The notes under the pieces were generated by a model, which saw only the letters and a program-made list of their open reading frames with translations, ran no database searches and was not told the DNA's origin. Below are positions 1 to 5,353 of a stretch of DNA of 8,458 nucleotides, piece after piece. The DNA comes from Acidobacteriota bacterium. Lineage in GTDB: Bacteria > Acidobacteriota > UBA6911 > RPQK01. Each line of letters opens with the position of its first letter. Within the stretch, counting starts at the first letter, position 1. Location of the stretch: positions 1 to 8,458 of the forward strand of contig RPQK01000302.1 in the NCBI GenBank assembly GCA_003819755.1, given 5' to 3'. The translations under genes and the position numbers were made by a program.

Positions 1-137
1 AGGGGCAAAGGGGCAAAGGGGCAAAGGGGCAAAGGGGCAAAGGGGCAAAGGGGCAAAGGGGCAAAGGGGCAAAGGGGCAAAGGGGCAAAGGGGCAAAGGG
101 GGTAGGTTTCCCTTTGCCCCTCTGCCCCTTTGCCCCT
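1..137. repeat. G-rich octamer tandem array with inverted arm
   Basis: The unit AGGGGCAA is repeated without a mismatch for 12 full copies plus 5 bases (1-101) and may continue left of the window. After an 8-base spacer (102-109) the same unit appears on the opposite strand for 3.5 copies (110-137) with one mismatch. The array can therefore fold back on itself as a hairpin. The top strand has more than ten G4 runs separated by CAAA, a spacing compatible with G-quadruplex formation. No ORF crosses it. It is not a CRISPR array because the units are only 8 bp and there are no spacers. The role is unknown; replication slippage is a sufficient origin. Confidence 0.95.
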
Positions 138-192
138 GTCTTCAACGTCTTTTCAGGTTAAAATGACGGCCGGCTTGAAGCGGGGCAAATAA

Positions 193-236
193 AAAGGGCC
201 TTGGTGGGGGGGAGGGTATCCAATCCAAGGCCCTTT
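193..236 (-). terminator. Strong hairpin, possible terminator reading leftward
   Basis: A perfect 12-bp stem, AAAGGGCCTTGG (193-204) with CCAAGGCCCTTT (225-236), encloses a 20-base G-rich loop. Read on the minus strand the stem runs into TTTTTATTT, which is the shape of an intrinsic terminator. On the plus strand no T-tract follows. No minus-strand gene lies immediately to its right (the nearest, the DinB-like gene, ends at 776), so its client is unclear. It may instead be a leader structure upstream of the small gene at 334. The rest of 138-333 is AT-rich near the gene and shows nothing else I can name. Confidence 0.4.
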
Positions 237-333
237 GGCGCTCATTGCTGAGTCACTAGTTATGATGCTGTCGCCTTTAAAAAGTTTTCAAAAAGTTGAT
301 CAGAAATAAAGATTTTTTTTCTTAGTACTAAAA

Positions 334-585
334 ATGACAACATATCAACGGCTTACAGCCTCGTTAAGGCAAAGCCTCGAACTGTTTGCTTTTTTCCATC
401 TCGGATCGGATGCCAGAATCGACGTGAATGAGAGCGAAAGCGGCGTGGAAATATCGGTTGCCCATTCCCGGGTCGTCCCCTTCGATCTCTCCCTTTGTTG
501 GGCGGAGGTCGAGGATCTGGTCGCCGACCCGGCGCGCTTTGAGGCTTTGATGTTGGATCAACTGACCCGGTATCGGCGTTCGTAG
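334..585 (+). CDS. Small hypothetical protein (83 aa)
   Basis: I do not recognise this protein. It is an 83-residue, probably cytosolic, mildly acidic polypeptide with no signal peptide, membrane segment or cysteine cluster. The N-terminal third is likely helical (residues 3-22), the middle alternates in a beta-like pattern (DARIDVNE, GVEISVAH), and the C-terminal third looks helical again (residues 55-80). GC-rich third positions in most codons support coding. The ATG at 334 is the only good start, but no Shine-Dalgarno sequence precedes it. The upstream bases are AT-rich and include a 10-bp palindrome, TTAGTACTAA (322-331), that almost touches the start codon. A leaderless or unusual initiation is possible. 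An opposite-strand ORF (364-642) is judged to be a shadow. Whether this is a real gene is likely but not certain. Confidence 0.55.
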   Translation: MTTYQRLTASLRQSLELFAFFHLGSDARIDVNESESGVEISVAHSRVVPFDLSLCWAEVEDLVADPARFEALMLDQLTRYRRS

Positions 586-635
586 CTTCGGGGAAAAGGG
601 GCGAGGGCGGCGTGAGAGGCCTGACAAAGCCAGGT

Positions 636-665
636 TTGACAAGCCCCGACTTCCTCGGCGAAAAT
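636..665 (+). promoter_or_regulatory. Probable sigma-70-type promoter of the tRNA gene
   Basis: A consensus -35 box TTGACA (636-641) is followed after 18 bases by GAAAAT (660-665), which matches 4 of 6 positions of TATAAT. Transcription would begin near 672, about 9 bases before the mature tRNA 5' end. The perfect -35 box and its position directly before a tRNA gene are the main support. Confidence 0.55.
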
Positions 666-680
666 AGAACTTCTTCAGGT

Positions 681-756
681 GGCCCTGTCGTCTAGTGGCC
701 TAGGACGCTGGCCTCTCACGCCGGTAACACGGGTTCGAATCCCGTCGGGGCTACCA
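681..756 (+). tRNA. trnE: tRNA-Glu, anticodon CUC, CCA encoded
   Basis: The full cloverleaf can be drawn. The 7-bp acceptor stem is GGCCCTG with CGGGGCT, with wobble pairs at 1-72 and 6-67. The D-arm is GTCTAGTGGCCTAGGAC. The anticodon stem is CTGGC with GCCGG around the loop CTCTCAC, giving anticodon CUC. The T-arm is ACGGG-TTCGAAT-CCCGT, followed by discriminator A (753) and a genomically encoded CCA (754-756). The D-arm and T-arm match the bacterial glutamate tRNA pattern. It reads GAG codons. It is a single gene, and no integrase or duplicated 3' end suggests an insertion site. Confidence 0.97.
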
Positions 757-775
757 CCTGCCTGTCACAGCACTC

Positions 776-1336
776 CTACTTGCGCGGTTCGCTTGAAGGC
801 GGCACGATACCTTTCATTCGCAGATAGGTAACCATGTTTCCGTAGTGCTCGTTGTCGTGTCCGGTATTCAAGGACAGTATGAACAGCTTGGTCTGCTGCC
901 GGCCAAAGAAGCTCGCCATCTGAGCAGCCTGGGCATCGGTCATCGTGTCATAAGCCTTGTCGCTGTAAGCAAACGCGTCCTTAAGAGCCTGGACCAACTC
1001 GGCCTTGGTCGTCTTGTTCTTCTCAATGCCGAGCTCCGGGTTCTTCTCCCCGAGAACCGCGGAAACGATCAAATACTAAGCGTCAGCGACATGACCGAGA
1101 AGCTGTCCGAAGCTTCGCACTTCCGGCGTGGGTTTGAACCCATAGTGTTCTTCAGGCATCTTTTCCGCCGCCCGAATGATAAGGTTCTTTATGCCCGAGT
1201 GCAGAATCTTCTGTCCATTGCTGAAAGGATCAGCCGGGGTCTGAGCCGGGGTCTGAGCAAAACCCTGGGCGACCAAGCCCAGAACCAACACCACTGCCAA
1301 AGACACGACATACGCGATCGCTTTGTCTCTCATCAT
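776..1336 (-). pseudogene. Exported DinB-like protein gene split by an in-frame TAG
   Basis: Read through, this is a 186-codon gene for a DinB/YfiT-type four-helix metal-binding protein with an N-terminal export signal (residues 6-28, hydrophobic, ending GFAQ). The segment up to codon 86 contains the family-like motif SFGQLLGHVADA with His82. Codon 87 is TAG (1076-1078). The same frame then continues as YLIVSAVLGEKNP and on to residue 186, including GHDNEHYGN with His160 and His164. DinB proteins usually bind a metal through three histidines, so the amber codon separates the first from the other two. Without readthrough, translation yields an 86-residue fragment with a signal peptide. The remainder could only restart from a weak TTG (1070-1072) and would lack the signal. 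Initiation looks sound: GGAGGA (1339-1344) lies 5 bases before the second ATG (1331-1333) and 2 bases before the first (1334-1336). The gene is downstream of the GGT gene on the same strand. A recent nonsense mutation or a consensus error are the simplest explanations. Confidence 0.8.
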
Positions 1337-1353
1337 CGTCCTCCAGAAGAAGC

Positions 1354-1457
1354 CGTTCAGCGTTCAGCGTTCACCGTTCACCGTTGCGAACGGAGAACGC
1401 TGAACGGAGAACGCTGAACGGAGAACGCTGAACGGAGAACGCCGAACGGTGAACGAG
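1354..1457. repeat. Heptamer tandem array with inverted arm
   Basis: The right part (1388-1457) is exactly ten heptamers of the form GAACGNN. GAACGGA alternates with GAACGCT for three pairs, followed by GAACGGA, GAACGCC, GAACGGT and GAACGAG. It abuts the GGT stop codon (1458-1460). The left part (1354-1386) carries four to five heptamers of the opposite orientation (CGTTCAG twice, CGTTCAC twice, then a degenerate CGTTG). The two arms are complementary and can form a long hairpin. The array fills the spacer between the GGT gene and the DinB ribosome-binding site, so it would be in the transcript if the two genes are co-transcribed. Its function is unknown. Confidence 0.93.
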
Positions 1458-3338
1458 CTACCAGGCAATTCCGTAGTCTTCACCGTGGTTACTGGCACCG
1501 CCCCAAAGGCTCCCGTGTTCGGAATCGAAGTAAATAGCCGTGATCGGACCGGACGTTTTCGCACCGAAATCGAGCCTGTATCCCATCCGAGTGAGTTCGC
1601 TGCGAACCCAAGCCGGGACCGCCTGGTTGATCGTCAACCGCCCAGGCTCCACTTTGTGGTCCTCGAAGGACGAACGCATCTGGTAGCTGGTGATGTTCGC
1701 CGCCTCGCAGGCTTCCTGCACGGTCATACCGAACTCGACGACATTCAGGAAAAACTGAAGGAGATTCTGATCCTGCGTGTCGCCGCCCTGAACCGAAAAG
1801 CACATGAACGGTTTTGCGTCCTTGAGAGCGAGCGAAGGAGTGAGCGTAACCCTCGGACGCTTCCCCGGCGCAACCACGTTAAACGGGGTGTCGTTTTCAT
1901 CCAGCACGAAACTCTGCATGCGCTGGCTCATCCCCATTCCCGTCTTCCCCGCAATACAGGCGGGCAGCCAGCCGCCGCTGGGAGTGACCGAAACCGCCCA
2001 GCCTTTCTCGTCGGCCGCCTGAATGGAGGTTGTGCCCGCATGGAAGCCGGCCTCGAATCTCGCCTGCTCTTCGGCGCTCGAGGGGTACAGCGCCGAGCTG
2101 GAGCCGGTGCCCGGCCTCGTCCGCACGTTCGACCAGTTCTTAAGGATGTCAAGGAAAGGATTCGTGCCATCCTGGTACGGATAGGGGTCGCCCGGGCGAA
2201 CATCGGGATTGTTCTTATTCCAGTCGATCAGATTTCGTCGATCATCCGCATACTTCTTCGATAATAGCCCGCGAATCGGCTCTTGGGGCGGAAAATCCGG
2301 GTCGCCGTAGTAGAAGTCCCTGTCAGCGAAGGCCAGGTTCATGACCTGATACAGCGTGTGGATGTACCGGGCGCTGTTGTACCCCATCGCCTTAACGTCC
2401 AGCGGCTCGAGCAGGTTCAGCGCCTGCAGCATGGCCGGTCCCTGCGTCCAATGCGTCAGTTTGTAGATCTCGATGCCCTTGTATGTCGTCACGACCGGTT
2501 CTTCGATCTTGACCTTCCAATTGGCCAGATCAGCTGGAGTGTGGAGCCCCCCCTGTTCGCGTGATCCCCGGCAGAACTCTTCGCCGATGTCCCCTTTGTA
2601 GAAACGATCATAGGCGGCATAGATCGCCTGTTTCCTGTCTTTCCCCGCCTGCAATGCAGCGGCCTCGGTGGCAACGAGCTTTCTCAGGGTGTCAGCCAGA
2701 TCCGTTTGACGCCAGATTTCGCCTGGTTTCGGCCCCTCGTCGCCCTCATGGGGCAGGAACACCTTCTTCGAGTAAGGCCACCGTTTCAGCTTCTCCTTCT
2801 GGATTCTGATGCTCCTCACCAACTCCGCTTCGATCGGGTAGCCGTCGGCCATCTCGATCGCCGGTTGGAGCACCTGTGCGAGGGACATCGTCCCAAACTC
2901 GGCGAGCATCACCATCAAGGCCCCCGGATTGCCCGGCGTGACGGCCGCCAGCGGACCTTCGTCGGGCGGGAATTTGAAGCCCTTCTGCTTGAAAAACTCC
3001 GGAGTTGCACCCGTCGGGGCTACCCCCAAGCCGTTAATGCCAATCACCTTCTTCGTTTGCGGATTGAAGATCAGAGCTTGAGTCTCACCACCCCAGCCGA
3101 CGGTGTCGTGCATGGTGCAGACGGCTGCCAGCATCGCGCAGGTGGCATCGACGGCATTGCCGCCGCGTTCGAAGATCTTGGCTCCGGCGGTTGCCCCAAG
3201 CGGCTTGCCGGTTATGGCCACCCAGTGCTTACCGTACAGGACCGGCTTCTGAGTCTGCCCCAAAAGGGACGGGACGAGGACAGCAATGAGCAGAATCAGG
3301 AGAATCGCTTTGTTGGGAAAGGTTTTGGTCTCGCTCAT
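1458..3338 (-). CDS. Gamma-glutamyltransferase family protein (Ntn hydrolase, exported)
   Basis: This 626-residue protein belongs to the GGT family (peptidase T3), whose members are made as a proenzyme that cleaves itself before a threonine. That threonine becomes the N-terminal nucleophile of the small subunit, which transfers or hydrolyses gamma-glutamyl groups. Residues 10-28 form a hydrophobic export signal. GGNAVDATCAMLAA (59-72) is the typical N-terminal motif. The processing site is FHAGTTS, making Thr436 the likely nucleophile, with a small subunit of about 190 residues. PGKRP (491-495) and a GG pair (518-519) are family landmarks. By eye against E. coli GGT, the arginine that holds the substrate carboxylate (Arg114, in the DFREMAP context) is replaced by Leu104 in INGLGVAP, and the Ser-Ser pair after KRP is Val497-Thr498. 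The substrate may therefore not be glutathione. The ATG at 3336-3338 is chosen because it gives an intact signal peptide; no clear Shine-Dalgarno is visible. The gene lies 78 bases after the Acg gene and before the DinB-like gene on the same strand. Confidence 0.9.
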   Translation of the reverse strand: MSETKTFPNKAILLILLIAVLVPSLLGQTQKPVLYGKHWVAITGKPLGATAGAKIFERGGNAVDATCAMLAAVCTMHDTVGWGGETQALIFNPQTKKVIGINGLGVAPTGATPEFFKQKGFKFPPDEGPLAAVTPGNPGALMVMLAEFGTMSLAQVLQPAIEMADGYPIEAELVRSIRIQKEKLKRWPYSKKVFLPHEGDEGPKPGEIWRQTDLADTLRKLVATEAAALQAGKDRKQAIYAAYDRFYKGDIGEEFCRGSREQGGLHTPADLANWKVKIEEPVVTTYKGIEIYKLTHWTQGPAMLQALNLLEPLDVKAMGYNSARYIHTLYQVMNLAFADRDFYYGDPDFPPQEPIRGLLSKKYADDRRNLIDWNKNNPDVRPGDPYPYQDGTNPFLDILKNWSNVRTRPGTGSSSALYPSSAEEQARFEAGFHAGTTSIQAADEKGWAVSVTPSGGWLPACIAGKTGMGMSQRMQSFVLDENDTPFNVVAPGKRPRVTLTPSLALKDAKPFMCFSVQGGDTQDQNLLQFFLNVVEFGMTVQEACEAANITSYQMRSSFEDHKVEPGRLTINQAVPAWVRSELTRMGYRLDFGAKTSGPITAIYFDSEHGSLWGGASNHGEDYGIAW

Positions 3339-3416
3339 GGGAAAAGAGCTTAACCGAATTGGAGAGAAAACGGAACCGATGGCTCGAGCCGCGCTCCCAG
3401 GGCCCCCGAACGACGC

Positions 3417-4574
3417 TTAGGGGCAAGAAGCCTGCGCGCGCCTTAAGCCCTCTCGCTCGATCGCCTGCCTGATTCCGCGGATGTTGTCGCCGTGTACGCC
3501 GTGGACTGAGCTGCCCGAGGGGCGCCACGACTTCGGCTTTCCCTGGCGGGATCGACTGCATGCCTCGTTTCCACCAGGCAAGAGGAGGAGATCTTCAACC
3601 GGCCTGCGCAGTGAAGCAGGCGTCGGCTCTGCGTAGCCGATTCTGAGCAGGAGAACCGGGGCTTCGGAGTTGAGCCCAAGGAAGCTGGAAAGGCGTATCC
3701 GGGATTGGACCACATCGCAGGCCGGCATCAGATGGGAAAGTCTGATGTTCAGTCCCGCAGCGGTAAGGGCGACCCGCTCAAAGCTCCGACCGGCCCTGAT
3801 CCAGTGTAAAGGGTCGTTCTTATCGACGGCGAACAACATCAAGGCGGCCGACCCTGGAATAAGCTCTTCGCGCCGGCGTAGCTTACGGCGCAGCAGGAAT
3901 TTGCGGGTGGTGGGCCCGGCCAGCCAAGAGGGCAGCGGGGGAAGTCCGAGCACTCTGTGGTTGAGGCCGTCGCTTTTTGACTCAGTCTCCCTGGCCGTGA
4001 AGCGGATCCAGGACAACATTTCATCCACGAAGGCCGGATCCGCCAGCAGTCGGCGGTTTGATTCCCGGACCGCTTCGACGATCGGTCTTACCTCGTGGGG
4101 ATCGGTCAGGAGGCCGAAATGAACGCCCGGCTGGCGGCTCGCTTCCACCAGTTTCCGTAAGTCGGGCGCTGCTATCCGGTCGCCTCTGTACTTCCCGCGC
4201 GTGGTCTGTCGGTCAGCTATCGCTCTGAGCAGTTCGGGGTCTCCTTGGCACGTCAGAGTACGTGCCAGCCGGATGTCTACGGAGTGTGGCTCGTCTGGTT
4301 CGAGGTGATAATCGATCTCGGCGCGAAGCCCGTAACACTCCGCCCCGACTAAAAGGTTCTCGAGAGCGCAACCCAGACTGATGTACAGGGCCCGGTTATG
4401 GGGATCAGCCGCAGGAAGTCCCCGCGATAGATCTGGAGAGATGCGGATTCGATCTCCCTCCATCCTGAAGGACCACGGCTGTGTGTTGTACTTCGAGGGA
4501 GCCATGCTCGCGAGCTTCACGAGTTCGACGATCTGCCGGGGGAAAACCGTAGTTGGAGGCCTGCAGCCCTTCAT
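3417..4574 (-). CDS. Acg-family FMN-binding protein (nitroreductase fold)
   Basis: The product is 385 residues. The APSKYNTQPW motif (25-34), DPHNRALYISLGCALENL (57-74), RQTTRGKY (122-129), WIRAGRSFERVALTAAGLN (258-276) and RIGYAEPTPASLRRPVEDLL (311-330) match the Acg/Rv3131-type branch of the nitroreductase superfamily. These proteins bind FMN and have an internal duplication of the fold. Mycobacterial members are dormancy-induced and their catalytic role is not settled. There is no signal peptide, so it is cytosolic. The frame stays open upstream to 4817, but the ATG at 4572-4574 is preceded by AAAGGAG with a 6-base spacer, and family similarity begins there. The tail after residue 333 (about 52 residues, rich in Arg, Ser and Gly) has no family resemblance I can see. 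The gene is first of a same-strand series with GGT and DinB and is divergent from the gene at 4871. Confidence 0.82.
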   Translation of the reverse strand: MKGCRPPTTVFPRQIVELVKLASMAPSKYNTQPWSFRMEGDRIRISPDLSRGLPAADPHNRALYISLGCALENLLVGAECYGLRAEIDYHLEPDEPHSVDIRLARTLTCQGDPELLRAIADRQTTRGKYRGDRIAAPDLRKLVEASRQPGVHFGLLTDPHEVRPIVEAVRESNRRLLADPAFVDEMLSWIRFTARETESKSDGLNHRVLGLPPLPSWLAGPTTRKFLLRRKLRRREELIPGSAALMLFAVDKNDPLHWIRAGRSFERVALTAAGLNIRLSHLMPACDVVQSRIRLSSFLGLNSEAPVLLLRIGYAEPTPASLRRPVEDLLLLPGGNEACSRSRQGKPKSWRPSGSSVHGVHGDNIRGIRQAIEREGLRRAQASCP

Positions 4575-4695
4575 GCTCAACTCCTTTCGGCTCACTTCCC
4601 CCCAGATCCTCTGACGAACGGCGAAACTGCGTGCTGATAGTTCCAGAAGCAAAGGGAAAAAACGAGTGATTTGGGACACGTTTTTTCGAATCCGT

Positions 4696-4717
4696 GCCGG
4701 ACTCTGGAGAGTCCGGC
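4696..4717. promoter_or_regulatory. Inverted repeat in the divergent spacer
   Basis: GCCGGACTCT (4696-4705) and AGAGTCCGGC (4708-4717) are perfect 10-bp complements around a 2-base centre. The realistic fold is a 9-bp stem with a 4-base loop. It sits in the 296-base spacer (4575-4870) between two divergent genes, about 120 bases upstream of the Acg start. No T-tract follows on either strand (the T6 run at 4681-4686 reads as A6 after the hairpin on the minus strand), so it is not a typical terminator. An operator for a dimeric regulator or an mRNA leader structure are both possible. I see no convincing -35/-10 pair in the rest of the spacer. Confidence 0.45.
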
Positions 4718-4841
4718 GACGATAAAAGACCCCGGCACCATGTAGTGACCCCGCCACCCAACTTGTCGCCTTTCCCCGTCTGGCTGCCGCTTCCCCCGAG
4801 TCTGTAATCCTAATCACTGAACTGGAAAATTTCGCCCGCTA

Positions 4842-4869
4842 CTCTTCTTCCGCTTAAGAAGAGGGGGAG
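4842..4869 (+). promoter_or_regulatory. Hairpin abutting the ribosome-binding site of the 4871 gene
   Basis: CTCTTCTT (4842-4849) pairs perfectly with AAGAAGAG (4856-4863) around the 6-base loop CCGCTT. The 3' arm runs directly into the purine-rich GGGGGAG (4863-4869) that serves as Shine-Dalgarno for the GTG start at 4871, with only one base between. The stem could partly hide the ribosome-binding site and so control translation. This is inferred from position only. Confidence 0.4.
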
Positions 4870-4870
4870 C

Positions 4871-5284
4871 GTGCCGATTTGCCTGTATTTTCCGGAATTC
4901 GCCATTGAGAGAGAACTGGTTACCGAGGTTTGCAGGAGAAGTGGTTTGCCGGCTCCGCGATACGTTTTCCCGGCACCGGATCTGCTGAACCAAATCGAAA
5001 ACGCATTGAGGGTACTGGAGGCGGTCGAGAAAACGGATCTGCCTCAACTCGTCCAGCGGCGATGTCGGTTTTTCATCCAGGAATACGTTTTGCCCGAGCT
5101 CGAGAACTTTCTCACTCTTGCGCGAGCAATCGCTCCCACGCCGCCGGGCAGCGAGGCCGAGAAGAGCGTACTCCGCAGATTCGGGATTTCTGTCGAACTG
5201 GGAGTGATTCGGCGCAACTCGAGAACGAAGGCCCTCAGCAGGTCCGATCACGAATTCCTGTCTTCGATGAACGTTGCCTGGTAG
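4871..5284 (+). CDS. Hypothetical protein (137 aa)
   Basis: I do not recognise this family. The start is GTG preceded by the purine block GAGGGGGAG. The product is a 137-residue, charged, probably cytosolic protein without signal peptide or membrane segments. Residues 10-22 and 36-84 look helical (LLNQIENALRVLEAVEK, then VQRRCRFFIQEYVLPELENF). The C-terminal third is more basic (RRFGISVELGVIRRNSRTK). There are three cysteines (4, 21 and 65) in no recognisable metal motif. Codon usage is sensible in this frame. The overlapping minus-strand ORF (4814-5290) gives an implausible basic, low-complexity product and is taken as a shadow. The gene is divergent from the Acg gene, sharing a 296-base spacer, and convergent with the DUF1080 gene, 69 bases away. 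Confidence 0.6.
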   Translation: MPICLYFPEFAIERELVTEVCRRSGLPAPRYVFPAPDLLNQIENALRVLEAVEKTDLPQLVQRRCRFFIQEYVLPELENFLTLARAIAPTPPGSEAEKSVLRRFGISVELGVIRRNSRTKALSRSDHEFLSSMNVAW

Positions 5285-5298
5285 GGGCACTCGACGCG

Positions 5299-5327
5299 GG
5301 GCCGCAAGTGCGAGTCGCTCGCGGCCC
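5299..5327. terminator. GC-rich hairpin between convergent genes
   Basis: GGGCCGC (5299-5305) pairs with GCGGCCC (5321-5327). A smaller alternative stem, GCGAG (5310-5314) with CTCGC (5318-5322), is nested and partly competes. It lies in the 69-base gap between the stops of two convergent genes, where a terminator is expected, but no T-run follows on either strand. It is called on position and stem strength only. Confidence 0.35.
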
Positions 5328-5353
5328 GTGGCAGGCTGGTCAACTCCTTCGCC

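Noticed and set aside
1..137. CRISPR array
   Set aside because: Units are 8 bp and contiguous with no unique spacers, and there are no cas genes.
681..756. tRNA-Glu as an integration site for a mobile element
   Set aside because: No integrase, no duplicated tRNA 3' end and no compositional break are visible on either side.
1076..1078. TAG reassigned to an amino acid in this organism
   Set aside because: TAG also ends the GGT gene, the DinB frame itself and both small plus-strand genes at natural positions, so a genome-wide reassignment does not fit.
845..1417. 190-residue plus-strand ORF
   Set aside because: It is antisense to the DinB-like gene and runs into the heptamer array; the product has no coherent domain.
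1449..2264. 271-residue plus-strand ORF (and the one at 2706-3353)
   Set aside because: Antisense to the GGT gene, whose protein is clearly recognisable; the products are rich in Arg, Pro and His as expected of GC-rich shadow frames.
4575..4817. Extended N-terminus of the Acg-type protein (81 extra residues)
   Set aside because: The ATG at 4572-4574 has a strong AAAGGAG, family similarity begins there, and the extension includes the inverted repeat at 4696-4717.
4814..5290. 158-residue minus-strand ORF
   Set aside because: It overlaps the more protein-like plus-strand frame, has no ribosome-binding site of note, and its product is low-complexity and basic.
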